The position numbers were made by a program, and so were the translations under genes. The notes under the pieces were generated by a model. That model had not been told where the DNA came from, ran no database searches, and saw nothing but the letters and a program-made list of their open reading frames with translations. DNA of 64,000 nt from Undibacterium sp. YM2. GTDB taxonomy: Bacteria; Pseudomonadota; Gammaproteobacteria; Burkholderiales; Burkholderiaceae_D. Below are positions 53,570 through 62,981 of the stretch, piece after piece (the stretch's first letter is position 1; each line of letters opens with the position of its first letter). The stretch lies in contig NZ_AP018441.1 of assembly GCF_009937975.1 (NCBI RefSeq), positions 2,976,001 through 3,040,000 of the forward strand. The letters are read 5' to 3'.

Positions 53570-54274
53570 CTATTTGATATAGCACAATCCTATCAGATGT
53601 CTGTAGAGCTTTTCCGCCGCTTCCTCTATGGTATGTTGCTCGGAATTGATTTCCAGGTCAGGATCAAGGGGAGCCTCGTAAGGCGCTGAAACCCCGGTGA
53701 ATTCTGGAATTTCTCCCCGGCGGGCTTTGGCATACAGACCTTTGGGATCGCGTCTTTCGCAAACGACCCCGGGTGTGCTGACATGCACTTCGACAAAGCG
53801 CTCCTGGCCTATGATTTCTTTCGCCATCGCCCTGTCGTCCCGGAATGGCGAGATAAATGCGGTGATGGCTATCATGCCAGCTTCATTCATGAGGTGCGCA
53901 ACCTCAGCCGCCCTGCGTATGTTTTCACGTCTGTCGTGCGCCGAAAAACCAAGGTCGCTATTCAAATGATGGCGCAGGTTATCGCCATCAACAACGAAGC
54001 AGCAATGCCCGCGTTCCAGTAATATTTTTTCCAGGGCATAGGCCAAAGTAGATTTTCCCGCGCCACTCAAACCAGTCAGCCACAAGGTAGCGGGACTTTG
54101 CCGCATCAGGCGTTCACGTGCATTGGAATTGACGATGCCATAGTGCCATTTGATATCCACCCCACTAGTCTGTGGGCTTTGCACAAAACGGCCAAATTGT
54201 GTCCTGCGCTCTACCCGGACTGCAGTCTGCTCAGCTTGAGGCTTGTCTTCCAGTATGCTCGTATTCGCTTGCAT
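53570..54274 (-). CDS. cysC: Adenylyl-sulfate (APS) kinase
   Basis: Phosphorylates APS to PAPS. It has 234 residues: WHYGIVNSNARERLM, Walker A LTGLSGAGKSTLAYAL, VVDGDNLRHHLNSDLGFSAH, RRENIRRAAEVAHLM and the lid region RDPKGLYAKARRGEI. About 40 extra N-terminal residues precede the conserved domain (E. coli CysC has 201). The ribosome-binding site is AGGAGC. CysD and CysN are not in the window. The neighbours argue that this PAPS is for sulfation rather than assimilation. Confidence 0.95.
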   Translation of the reverse strand: MQANTSILEDKPQAEQTAVRVERRTQFGRFVQSPQTSGVDIKWHYGIVNSNARERLMRQSPATLWLTGLSGAGKSTLAYALEKILLERGHCCFVVDGDNLRHHLNSDLGFSAHDRRENIRRAAEVAHLMNEAGMIAITAFISPFRDDRAMAKEIIGQERFVEVHVSTPGVVCERRDPKGLYAKARRGEIPEFTGVSAPYEAPLDPDLEINSEQHTIEEAAEKLYRHLIGLCYIK

Positions 54275-54322
54275 AGATTGCTCCTGGTTTTACCACTGAT
54301 GCCTAACAATCAATTCAATTCG

Positions 54323-56062
54323 TTAAAACTCTTCCCAATCAGCATTGCCGGACTGAGGATTGCTATTCGCATTTGCCACTCGCTTGATCTGCTTCACTGG
54401 AGCATTATTTTGCGGTGCAGCTTTTTTAATCAAAGGAACGATTTTTTTGTTTTCCAGGACTGGCTCCTGCCATGCAGGCTGGGCATTTTTTTCTGCTGCC
54501 AACTGGAAGGTGCTGACCAGTTCAGACAGATCGTCTGCCTGGTTCTGCAGGGCGGTAGCGGCAGCAGCGGCTTCTTCTACGAGGGCAGCATTTTGTTGGG
54601 TGACGTCGTCCATCTGCACGATGGCTTCATTGATCTGCTCTATCCCTGTTGTTTGCTCCTGGCTGGCCAACATGATTTCGCTCATGATGCCGGTAACACG
54701 TTTGATACTGACCACAATTTCTTCCATGGTGACCCCGGCTTGATCAACCAGTTTGGCACCGACCTCCACCTTCGTGACAGAATCATCGATCAAATGCTTG
54801 ATCTCACGTGCGGCCTCTGCCGAGCGTTGCGCCAGATTTCTGACTTCAGTTGCGACCACGGCAAAGCCACGGCCTTGCTCGCCAGCACGGGCAGCCTCTA
54901 CAGCGGCATTCAGCGCCAATATATTGGTCTGGAAAGCAATGCCGTCTATCACACCGATGATATCGACAATCTTGCGTGAAGACGTATTGATGGAACCCAT
55001 GGTCTGGACAACCTCAGACACGACCGTACCACCCTTGACTGCAACGTCTGAAGCGGATTGTGCAAGAAGATTGGCCTGCCTGGCACTGTCAGCATTTTGT
55101 TTGACGGTGGAAGTCAGCTCTTCCATCGAGGATGCTGTTTCTTCCAGCGAGCCCGCTTGTGCCTCAGTGCGTGAAGACAAATCCATATTGCCGGAAGCTA
55201 TTTGCCTGGAGGCAGTCGCTATGGTGTCTGTACCAGAACGTACCATGCCAACAATGTCGGCCAGGCCTTTTTGCATTTCATGCATGGCATGCATGAGACT
55301 GTGTTCATCCTTGTCGGCCAGCCTGATAGGCACGGATAAATCGCCTGCTGCTATCCTCTCGGCAATTTGCACTGCATAGCGGGGTTCGCCACCCAATTGC
55401 TTCAGCAAACTCCTGACAATCAGCCAGGCGGCCGCCATACCCACAAACAGGGCTGCAGCGCCAAACAGGTACATGAGTTTTTTTGCACTGTTATAGTCTT
55501 GCTCCGCCTGCACTATGGCCGCTGAGTTTTGTTTTTCTTCGTCAGAAATAAAATCATTCAGCAAATCCCACCATTTTTTTTGTACAGGACGAAATTCGAA
55601 GCGTAGTAATTTATAAGCCTCTTCCCCCTTTTTTTGCACGCCGAGATCGGCGCCTTTGGCGATAAAAGACTCTGACAGCTTGGCCTGGTCCCTGATTTTA
55701 CCCAACAGGGCAATTTGCTCTGGAGTGGCATTGGGATCGGCATTCAGCATCTGGGTGAGTTTGTCTTCGGCCTCAGTATATTTTTTTGTCTGTGCCGCTA
55801 TCCTTTTTACTTCAATCTGGATTTCGGCTTCGTCTGACAACAAAATAAGATTTCGCAAAGCCAGTGCCCGCTCCGTCACAGTCAGGTACATGGTTGAAGC
55901 CAGTTTGGACTGTACATTATTGACATTGGCGATCTCATCAAGGCGCTGGTGCATTTTCGCCATATAAGTTGTACCCAGGAGCAGAACAACCAGCAGCAAG
56001 CCCAAGACCAGGCCAAAACCTGTGATCAGACGGGTTGAGACTTTCGAATTCTCAATATTCAT
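54323..56062 (-). CDS. Methyl-accepting chemotaxis protein
   Basis: A 579-residue chemoreceptor. TM1 ([20 protein letters not shown]) is followed by a four-helix-bundle periplasmic sensor, TM2 ([19 protein letters not shown]), HAMP and a cytoplasmic domain with the invariant tip [20 protein letters not shown]. Adaptation helices include [17 protein letters not shown]. The C-terminal DWEEF resembles the NWETF pentapeptide that tethers CheR and CheB. I chose the start at 56062 ([16 protein letters not shown] upstream); 29 upstream codons are rejected. The stop is 48 bp before cysC on the same strand. Confidence 0.95.
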   Translation of the reverse strand: MNIENSKVSTRLITGFGLVLGLLLVVLLLGTTYMAKMHQRLDEIANVNNVQSKLASTMYLTVTERALALRNLILLSDEAEIQIEVKRIAAQTKKYTEAEDKLTQMLNADPNATPEQIALLGKIRDQAKLSESFIAKGADLGVQKKGEEAYKLLRFEFRPVQKKWWDLLNDFISDEEKQNSAAIVQAEQDYNSAKKLMYLFGAAALFVGMAAAWLIVRSLLKQLGGEPRYAVQIAERIAAGDLSVPIRLADKDEHSLMHAMHEMQKGLADIVGMVRSGTDTIATASRQIASGNMDLSSRTEAQAGSLEETASSMEELTSTVKQNADSARQANLLAQSASDVAVKGGTVVSEVVQTMGSINTSSRKIVDIIGVIDGIAFQTNILALNAAVEAARAGEQGRGFAVVATEVRNLAQRSAEAAREIKHLIDDSVTKVEVGAKLVDQAGVTMEEIVVSIKRVTGIMSEIMLASQEQTTGIEQINEAIVQMDDVTQQNAALVEEAAAAATALQNQADDLSELVSTFQLAAEKNAQPAWQEPVLENKKIVPLIKKAAPQNNAPVKQIKRVANANSNPQSGNADWEEF

Positions 56063-56496
56063 GATTCCCCCAAAAACGTTGTCAGCGACAAGAATGTTTG
56101 ACTTGGTTTGTACTATCAGGGCTTGCATAAGTTTGTTCGACAAACTCATATTGCCACATAGAATTTAATGCCACAAGGAAATTATTAAAGATTGTGTCTT
56201 TTGAATAAAGCTTTTAACTTCAATTATTTACATCATTAAATATAGCTATCATCAGCCCAAATCCAGTAGCACAAATCATATATAGTTATGCCTTAATTTT
56301 ATATCACTGAATAATAGTAGATATTTTTGCAATGTCAATATTGCAATTCATTATCATTTATATGGCCCTGGTACACAAATAGATAAATCATTTTGAAAAT
56401 TCTGGAAATTGAGTGCCCAAAGCCATCCTATGACCTAATATGCCTGTAGCAAGACTGTGCCGCTGTCATACGAAGCAGATGTGATAAGGAGTCAAA
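56063..56496. other. 434-bp AT-rich intergenic region
   Basis: A divergent promoter region between the chemoreceptor and the Mpo1-like gene, markedly richer in AT than its surroundings. It holds one clear inverted repeat (56327-56346, TTGCAAT / ATTGCAA around 6 bp). I see no gene, no sigma28-type promoter and no riboswitch. Confidence 0.5.
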
Positions 56497-56829
56497 ATGG
56501 CAGAGAAATTTACTGATTTTTCAAAGTTTTATGTTTTTTACCTGACTGAGCACAGCAACAGGACTTGCAGGCAATTGCATTTCATAGGAAGCAGCCTGGT
56601 TATCTTGTGTATCGCCACATTTATCGTGACCGGCCATGCTGGATATTTGTTGGCGGCGCCAGTCTGTGGTTATGGTTTTGCCTGGGTGGGTCATTTTGCT
56701 TTTGAAAAGAACCGTCCGGCCTCATTCAGACAGCCCTTGTATTCATTCATGGGGGATTGGCTTATGTACTGGCAGTTGCTGAGTGGGGAAATCAGCTTTT
56801 CCCCGCAGGATGATGTACGTAAAACATAA
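56497..56829 (+). CDS. Mpo1-like (DUF962) membrane protein
   Basis: A 110-residue protein of the DUF962/YGL010w family with several membrane helices. Conserved points are YLTEHSNRTCRQLHFIGSSL and WVGHFAFEKNRPASF. Yeast Mpo1 is an iron-dependent dioxygenase in the alpha-oxidation of 2-hydroxy fatty acids, and the His residues of both blocks match its metal ligands. The bacterial role is unproven. It neighbours a lipid- or acyl-related operon on the opposite strand. Confidence 0.85.
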   Translation: MAEKFTDFSKFYVFYLTEHSNRTCRQLHFIGSSLVILCIATFIVTGHAGYLLAAPVCGYGFAWVGHFAFEKNRPASFRQPLYSFMGDWLMYWQLLSGEISFSPQDDVRKT

Positions 56830-56875
56830 CATCAAGACACAGCCCTGGCTCAACCCGGGACTGTGCTCAAATTCA

Positions 56876-57310
56876 TCAGGCAAAACGATAAATCATGCTG
56901 ACATGAGGAATGCCAGCCTCTTCAAAAATCTCGCCATCGCGACTGTAGCCTTCCTTGAGATAGAAATTCTCGGCTGACTGCTGTGCATTCAGGCAAACGG
57001 CCACCTCACCCCTCGCCTGTGCCTCTTTCATCAATGCACGCAAAATCGTTGCACCAATACCCAAACCTCGAGCAGACGCTAATACTGCCATGCGGCCTAT
57101 GTGCGCATCTGGTAACAGGCGGCCCGTTCCCACGGCCTTGCCATCTGCATCATAGGCAACTGCATGCAGGCATTCAGCATCAGCGGCATCCCATTCCAGT
57201 TCCGCAGGGATTTTTTGCTCTATGACAAAGACTTCATAACGTATAGCCTGGGCGTCTTTTTGCAGCGTGGCCCAGTCAGCAATGACCAGGTGCAGGTTTT
57301 CAGTATTCAT
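56876..57310 (-). CDS. GNAT-family acetyltransferase
   Basis: A 144-residue GNAT. The acetyl-CoA loop is MAVLASARGLGIGATILRAL, preceded by IRYEVFVIEQKIPAELEWD and followed by NAQQSAENFYLKEGYSRDG, which fits the ElaA/YjcF subgroup. The start overlaps the stop of the upstream thioesterase (ATGA). It is the last gene of the large minus-strand operon. The acceptor is unknown. Confidence 0.87.
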   Translation of the reverse strand: MNTENLHLVIADWATLQKDAQAIRYEVFVIEQKIPAELEWDAADAECLHAVAYDADGKAVGTGRLLPDAHIGRMAVLASARGLGIGATILRALMKEAQARGEVAVCLNAQQSAENFYLKEGYSRDGEIFEEAGIPHVSMIYRFA

Positions 57311-57750
57311 GATCGGGTATCGGCAGGCGCAAGCGTTTCAAAGGATGAAATTATCGCACGCCATCCATCTGAAACAGCAACTGCCTTGCGCTTTTCTGTA
57401 TCGGCATAGACATATACCAACTCGCCGGAGATCAGATGGTTTTCCCCAAGATAAATTTCGAGAATGAACTGCAGAGAGGACCTACCTATGCTGGCACAAC
57501 GTACGCCGATATCGAGCTCATCATCAAACCTTGCTGGCGCCATGTATTCGATAGTAGATTTGCGGGCAAACAATTCCTTACCCTCGGCTGCCTGGGTAAT
57601 CACGTTTGGCAAACCGGTTGCACGCCAATATTCGGTAAACGCCACATCAAAGTAATTGAGGTAATTGCCATTAAAGACGATGGCTTGCATGTCGACTTCT
57701 GACCAGCGCACCCGCAAGCGGTGAAAGAAAGCAAAATCTGCTTTGGCCAT
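57307..57750 (-). CDS. Acyl-CoA thioesterase (4HBT hotdog)
   Basis: A 147-residue YbgC/FadM-type hotdog thioesterase. RVRWSEVDMQAIVFNGNYLN carries the catalytic Asp of the family, and FTEYWRATGLPN and IEYMAPARFDDELDIGVR follow. It overlaps the next gene by 4 bp and starts 5 bp after the previous one. Confidence 0.9.
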   Translation of the reverse strand: MAKADFAFFHRLRVRWSEVDMQAIVFNGNYLNYFDVAFTEYWRATGLPNVITQAAEGKELFARKSTIEYMAPARFDDELDIGVRCASIGRSSLQFILEIYLGENHLISGELVYVYADTEKRKAVAVSDGWRAIISSFETLAPADTRS

Positions 57751-57755
57751 AATCC

Positions 57756-58652
57756 CTAACTCTGTAAAAATTGACGGATAAGACGGTTTACACGTTCGGG
57801 CTGTTCATGAATAACCCAGTGTGAACCCTCTGCAATGCGCTGTATCTGGATATCATCGACAAAATTCTCAATACCGTCGAGCAAGGTCTTGGGCAAAGCT
57901 TTGTCGTTTTCACCCCAGATGACACGGGTAGGTACCTTCACCTGGAAATCAGCCGGGTTCAGATTCAATTGCAAAGGCCCGGGATTTTTGTCCGTCGGTG
58001 GATGCAGTGGCGAAGCGCGGTAATAATTCACTCCACCTGTCAAACCCCGCGCCCAACACGCATGATAAGCAGCTTGTGTCTCCGCATCAAACCAGCTTGC
58101 CTCACCCTGCCCCATGCCATTGAAAAAACCATCCATAAGGGCAAAATCATCTTTGGCTAGTGCTTCTTCAGACCCTGGATTGCGCAACCAGTTCATGTAT
58201 TCACTGGAAGCTCTTTGCGCAGAGTCAGTTGCCAATGCCTGCATGAACAGGTAAGGATGCGGTGAATTGATGATGATCAGTTTTTCAAACAAGGCAGGCA
58301 GGGCAATCGCCATATTCCAGCATACCGCCCCACCCCAGTCATGCGCGACGACTATGGCTTGCTGATAGCCCAAATGGGCGATCAGCAAACGCAAGTCATC
58401 AACGATATGCCTGGCCTTGTAAGCAGCAACATCCGTTGGCATGTCTGACAGATTGAAGCCGCGCAAATCCGGTGCCACGGCAAAATAATCCTGTCCAAAC
58501 TCAGCTAGTTGAGCCGACCATTCGTACCAGAATTCTGGAAAGCCATGCACGAACAAGATCAATGGCCTGCCGCGCTCACCCGCACTGGCAAAATGCAGGC
58601 GTGTTCCATTGCCCAGTGTGGCAAACTGATTACTTAGTATCTCTGCTGTCAT
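57756..58652 (-). CDS. Alpha/beta hydrolase, epoxide hydrolase/dehalogenase type
   Basis: A 298-residue hydrolase. The oxyanion motif is FVHGFPEFWYEW and the nucleophile is Asp in VVAHDWGGAVCW, as in soluble epoxide hydrolases, haloalkane and fluoroacetate dehalogenases. The catalytic His is in AEGSHWVIHEQP. An Asp nucleophile excludes an ordinary esterase. The substrate is unknown. It is in the middle of the large operon. Confidence 0.87.
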   Translation of the reverse strand: MTAEILSNQFATLGNGTRLHFASAGERGRPLILFVHGFPEFWYEWSAQLAEFGQDYFAVAPDLRGFNLSDMPTDVAAYKARHIVDDLRLLIAHLGYQQAIVVAHDWGGAVCWNMAIALPALFEKLIIINSPHPYLFMQALATDSAQRASSEYMNWLRNPGSEEALAKDDFALMDGFFNGMGQGEASWFDAETQAAYHACWARGLTGGVNYYRASPLHPPTDKNPGPLQLNLNPADFQVKVPTRVIWGENDKALPKTLLDGIENFVDDIQIQRIAEGSHWVIHEQPERVNRLIRQFLQS

Positions 58653-58684
58653 CTAAGCTTCTCCCTGATGCTTGAAAGTGGTAA

Positions 58685-59584
58685 TCAGGCCTTGAGTTTG
58701 GCTCTGAGCATGTCACGGATATGTGGCGCAGCCTTGTAGGGGTCACCAGGATTGCGTTGCAGGACGATATCTTCCATGCGTTCTTGCACATTACCCAGGG
58801 CACCTGGATGAGAGAAGATGTAGAACTGTTCGTCAGCAATTGCCTTGAAGGTATTTTCAGCCACTTCCTCGGCAGTTACTTTGCCAGAATTCACAGCCTT
58901 GTCTGACATGGCCTGCGCTGCTCTCTGGCTGGCAGTTGGTGCAGAACCTGGCACATCGTCAGGCCGATTTCTATGTGATTGTGAAATGCCTGTTGGTACA
59001 AAATATGGGCACAACACAGATGCGCCTATCGGTGCTTCTACCAGTTTCAAATCCTGATACAGGGATTCTGACAAAGACACTACTGCATGCTTGGAGACGT
59101 TATACACACCCATGGTCGGCGCATTGAGCAAGCCTGCCATGGAAGCCGTATTCACGATATGGCCTTCAAATTGCGGATCTTTCTTTGCACATTCCAGCAT
59201 CAGATTGGTGAAAATGCGCACGCCATGGATAACGCCCCAGAGATTCACGCCTATCACCCAATCCCAGTCAGCCTGGGTGTTTTCCCAGATCAGGCCACCA
59301 GAGCCGACACCGGCATTATTGAATACCAGATGCACGGCACCAAATTTCTCCATGGTGGCATCCGCCAGGGCCTGTACTTCTTCTGCATGGCGTACATCGC
59401 AACGCATGGCCAGTACTTGAGCACCTTGTGCTTCCAACTCGGCTTTGGTCTTGTCCAGGGCATCTTGCTGTACATCAGCCAGCACCAGCTTCATGCCCAG
59501 GCGCGCACCGATAATCGCAAACTCACGGCCAAAACCGCTGGCACCACCGGTAATCACGGCTACTCTGTCTTTGAATACTTTCAT
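58685..59584 (-). CDS. SDR-family oxidoreductase
   Basis: A 299-residue classical SDR. The NAD(P) motif is TGGASGFGREFA, then NNAGVGSG, catalytic Ser in NTASMAGLL and YNVSKHAVVSLS (Tyr-x3-Lys). The C-terminal ~60 residues extend beyond the 250-residue core. The substrate is unknown. It is one of two SDRs in the operon. Confidence 0.88.
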   Translation of the reverse strand: MKVFKDRVAVITGGASGFGREFAIIGARLGMKLVLADVQQDALDKTKAELEAQGAQVLAMRCDVRHAEEVQALADATMEKFGAVHLVFNNAGVGSGGLIWENTQADWDWVIGVNLWGVIHGVRIFTNLMLECAKKDPQFEGHIVNTASMAGLLNAPTMGVYNVSKHAVVSLSESLYQDLKLVEAPIGASVLCPYFVPTGISQSHRNRPDDVPGSAPTASQRAAQAMSDKAVNSGKVTAEEVAENTFKAIADEQFYIFSHPGALGNVQERMEDIVLQRNPGDPYKAAPHIRDMLRAKLKA

Positions 59585-59631
59585 GTTGTCTCCTGTATGT
59601 GATTTATTAAATTTATTTGTTTTGGATTAAT

Positions 59632-60564
59632 TTATTTTGCGCGTTTCATCTGGAAGCCTACACGTGGGAAATGAACGACCACAGTTCCGACTCGTTCATC
59701 TTGACGGCGCACGGCCAATTCATTTTCACTGGCGATGACAAGTTCGCCCACGACCGGGTCCAGCGCATAGTCGGTCGGCATGATGGCAACTTGCTCACCC
59801 AACGCTATGCCATGGCTGTCAACGAAGTTACGACCATCCGTATCAAATCCCTGGGCATTTTTGGCTATGTCCAATGCTTCTGCACTGCTCAGCGCTTCAG
59901 ACTGGTGATGCCCGAAAGCGACTACCTGCTCCATCCATTTCAAGAGTTTTGGATAAGCGTCGAAAACAGGATTGATCGCTGGAGCCAGTCGTATCAGCCA
60001 CAAAGCCTGATACACAGAGAAATCTGCAACGCTGGCTTGTGTACCCAGCAGAAACGGCGCATCGCCGCTGAGCATATTTTCCAGACGACTTAAGTATTCT
60101 AAAAGCTGCCCTTTGGCTTCACCCATGCTGGTGCGCGGCATATTGCCACGCATGGTGGCACGGTCTGCACTGAAGGCTTGCAATTCTTCAGCACTGATAT
60201 TGCCGAATATGGATGGGATGGCCGCTGGCTGAAATGCATAGGGGATTGCTGTCCAGAACAGCGTAGTATCAGCCCATTGTGCCAGATTGCGCGCCAGACC
60301 ATTGATAGCAGCCGGGTATAGAGCAGGTGCGGGCGATCGTTTTTCCAGCACCTCGGCAATCAAAGATGTATCACAATAAATATCCCCGCCAATTTGCAAT
60401 ATGGGTGTACGCCTGTAGCCACCCGTCAACGCCGTCACATCTGGCTTGGGCATGATGATGGGTACTGTTACAGACTTCCACTTCAATTGTTTGAAACCGA
60501 AAATCAGGCGGATCTTTTCTGAAAATGGAGAAATTGCAAAATTATGGAAAATAAGGTCGGACAT
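59632..60564 (-). CDS. Glutathione S-transferase family protein with C-terminal extension
   Basis: A 310-residue protein. The thioredoxin-fold N-terminus (LIFHNFAISPFSEKIRLIFG, TPILQIGGDIYCDTSLIAEV) precedes an all-helical domain (LLGTQASVADFSVYQALWLI). Common GSTs have about 200-220 residues; here about 75 extra C-terminal residues (from QGFDTDGRNFVDSHG on) look beta-rich and form an added domain that I do not recognise. The glutathione contact normally written ES is DTSLI here. Confidence 0.83.
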   Translation of the reverse strand: MSDLIFHNFAISPFSEKIRLIFGFKQLKWKSVTVPIIMPKPDVTALTGGYRRTPILQIGGDIYCDTSLIAEVLEKRSPAPALYPAAINGLARNLAQWADTTLFWTAIPYAFQPAAIPSIFGNISAEELQAFSADRATMRGNMPRTSMGEAKGQLLEYLSRLENMLSGDAPFLLGTQASVADFSVYQALWLIRLAPAINPVFDAYPKLLKWMEQVVAFGHHQSEALSSAEALDIAKNAQGFDTDGRNFVDSHGIALGEQVAIMPTDYALDPVVGELVIASENELAVRRQDERVGTVVVHFPRVGFQMKRAK

Positions 60565-60599
60565 GATTGCTCTGTGCTCTTCAGGTTTATACGACTAAC

Positions 60600-61610
60600 T
60601 CAAATCAGCTTCACCAACTGCTTGCCGAAGTTTTTGCCTTTCAGCAGGCCAATGAATGCTTCTGGCGCAGCAGCAATGCCTTCAGCAACAGATTCGCGGA
60701 ACTTCAGTTTGCCAGTCGCCACCAGGCCACCCAGTTCTTTCAAACCTTGCGGCCACAAATCCATGTGTTCAGAGACAATGAAGCCACGCATCGTCAAACG
60801 CATGGTCAAGAATACGCGCGCATTCTTGATGCTCAATTGCTCGCCGTTGTACCCGGCAATCAAACCGCACAGGGCGATACGGCCAAAGGCATTCATGCGC
60901 GCCAGGCTCGCATCAAAGATTTCACCGCCGACGTTTTCAAATACGGCATCAATGCCATCCGGTGTTGCGGCGGCCAAGTCAGCTTCGAGATTGCCTGCCT
61001 TGTAATCGATGCAGGCATCAAATCCCAGTTCATTGACAACATAAGCACATTTGTCTGAGCCACCCGCTATACCAACCACGCGGCAACCCAGTTGCTTGCC
61101 CAGTTGACCAACCACACTGCCCACGGCACCGCTGGCAGCAGACACCACGATGGTTTCACCGGCCTTGGGTTGCATGATCTGCGTCAGGCCATACCAGGCT
61201 GTCAGTCCGGGCATACCAACTGAGCCGAGGTAGGCTGACAATGGAATATACGTGGTATCGACTTTGCGCAACAGCAAGCCATCAGACACACCCATTTCTG
61301 ACCAGCCCAGCATGCCTATGACTTTGTCACCCACATTGAATTTGGCATTTTTGCTGGCGACCACTTCACCTACCGTACCACCTATCATGGTTTCACCTAT
61401 GACTTGTGGGGCGGCATAGCTTTTGGCATCTTCCATGCGGCCGCGCATGTAAGGGTCAAGCGACATATAGTGATTGCGCACCAGTAGTTCACCATCCTTG
61501 AGTTCTGGCACAGGCAGGGATTCAAGGCGGAAATTTTCTGGCACAACCTGGCCTTTAGGACGAGAGGCCAGCACGATACGTTGGTAAGAAAGTTGAGAAT
61601 TAGTAGTCAT
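60600..61610 (-). CDS. NADP-dependent oxidoreductase (zinc-free MDR, CurA-like)
   Basis: A 336-residue medium-chain reductase of the leukotriene B4 12-hydroxydehydrogenase/CurA group. It has RNHYMSLDPYMRGRM, the dinucleotide-binding VVSAASGAVGSVVGQLGKQL and YVNELGFDACIDYKAGN. No structural zinc cysteines are present. Relatives reduce the double bond of enones or enals. It starts 7 bp after the serine hydrolase stop. Confidence 0.9.
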   Translation of the reverse strand: MTTNSQLSYQRIVLASRPKGQVVPENFRLESLPVPELKDGELLVRNHYMSLDPYMRGRMEDAKSYAAPQVIGETMIGGTVGEVVASKNAKFNVGDKVIGMLGWSEMGVSDGLLLRKVDTTYIPLSAYLGSVGMPGLTAWYGLTQIMQPKAGETIVVSAASGAVGSVVGQLGKQLGCRVVGIAGGSDKCAYVVNELGFDACIDYKAGNLEADLAAATPDGIDAVFENVGGEIFDASLARMNAFGRIALCGLIAGYNGEQLSIKNARVFLTMRLTMRGFIVSEHMDLWPQGLKELGGLVATGKLKFRESVAEGIAAAPEAFIGLLKGKNFGKQLVKLI

Positions 61611-61617
61611 GATTTGC

Positions 61618-62922
61618 TCATTTCATCAAGTGATTTGCCACAGCCTGGAAGGCGCGGTAAGTGACAGGGTCAGTCGCGCCATTGGCAGCAATGGGATGGG
61701 AAGAAAATTTAACGATGACCATTTCGGCCACCGGGTCGATGTAGATACGTTGTCCGTGTATGCCACGGGCTTCAAAAGTCTGGTGGCTGTTGTGCGCTAC
61801 CCACCACATATTGCGGTAGGAGTAACCTGGCAAAGTGGCATAGCCCGCCTTGGCAAACTTAGCCGAGTCAGCACCCTTGCGTATATCTTCCACTGCAGCG
61901 GCGGGAATGATTTGCTGGCCATTGAATTTGCCATTCAGGCGCATCATTTCACCAAAGCGTGCCATGTCACGTAGCGTCAGATTCAAACCACCGCCACCCT
62001 GCTCGGTGCCTACGCTGTCTACCGAAAAATAGGCATCATTCTCGGTACCCAGTTTTTGCCAGATACGTTCAGACAAGAGATCAGACAGATTTTGCCCGCT
62101 TGCGCGCTTGACTATCCAGGCCAGCACTTCTGCATTCACGGTCTTGTAGGCAAAGGCTTCGTCATGCTTGCCTTCTTTTTTCAATTTCACCAGGAAATCA
62201 TAAAAAGTTTTAGGCCCGTCATAAGTTGGGGCTACAGGCAACAGCCCGCCTGATCTGGCGTAATCCCAGACTTCAGCTTTAGGGTCAGCGTAATTTTCAG
62301 AATACTGCACGCCTATGGTCATATCCATGACCTGGCGAACAGTGGCGTCACCATAGGCTGTGTCTTTGATCTCAGGAATATATTGCGTAACAGGTGCACT
62401 TGGATCAAGCCTACCTTCCGCAGCCAAAGTAGCAGCCAGCGTACCAACAAAGGACTTGGTGACCGACATGGCGATATGCGGCAAGTAAGTTTTAGTAATC
62501 CCAAGGTAGCGCTCGTAAACGATCTTGCCCTTGTGCAGCACCAGTATGCTGTCGGTGTAAGTATGGGCTTGCATATCAGCCCAACCAATCTCGCTACCCT
62601 TTTCATCTGCGAACCGCAATTTATCCAAATCACGCAAAGCTACTGGCAAAGCTGACACTGGGCCAGCACCATGCCAGACATTGCTGGTAGGCCCCAGTTC
62701 ACGCCCATGAGAAAACGACCAACGTGTGCGCGGGAACTGGTAATTGCTGCCATTTGCAAATTTGATGAGCTTGTCAGGTGCCGGTGGGAAGCCCTGCATC
62801 CAGCCCATTTTTTGCGGGTCGCTTGCCTCAGCATCAGGCAAGGCTGTTTGTGCCGAAGACATGCTCATGAATGGTCCACAAATTAAAGCTGAAAAAAGTA
62901 CTGCAAAGCGGGTCTGCTGCAT
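61618..62922 (-). CDS. Exported serine hydrolase (class C beta-lactamase fold)
   Basis: A 434-residue protein with a signal peptide (MQQTRFAVLFSALICGPFMS...SAQ). The SxxK nucleophile is in AMSVTKSFVGTLAATLAAEG, the Tyr motif is probably YSENYADPKAE, and RGIHGQRIYIDP gives the third motif region. It resembles NylB-like 6-aminohexanoate-dimer hydrolases and esterase EstB relatives more than true beta-lactamases. The start is the second in-frame ATG; METN upstream is unlikely. Confidence 0.87.
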   Translation of the reverse strand: MQQTRFAVLFSALICGPFMSMSSAQTALPDAEASDPQKMGWMQGFPPAPDKLIKFANGSNYQFPRTRWSFSHGRELGPTSNVWHGAGPVSALPVALRDLDKLRFADEKGSEIGWADMQAHTYTDSILVLHKGKIVYERYLGITKTYLPHIAMSVTKSFVGTLAATLAAEGRLDPSAPVTQYIPEIKDTAYGDATVRQVMDMTIGVQYSENYADPKAEVWDYARSGGLLPVAPTYDGPKTFYDFLVKLKKEGKHDEAFAYKTVNAEVLAWIVKRASGQNLSDLLSERIWQKLGTENDAYFSVDSVGTEQGGGGLNLTLRDMARFGEMMRLNGKFNGQQIIPAAAVEDIRKGADSAKFAKAGYATLPGYSYRNMWWVAHNSHQTFEARGIHGQRIYIDPVAEMVIVKFSSHPIAANGATDPVTYRAFQAVANHLMK

Positions 62923-62981
62923 GTTGGTCTCCATTTATTTTTATAAGACTTGCAGAAACGACGTCAATTTTTTATTTTTAA

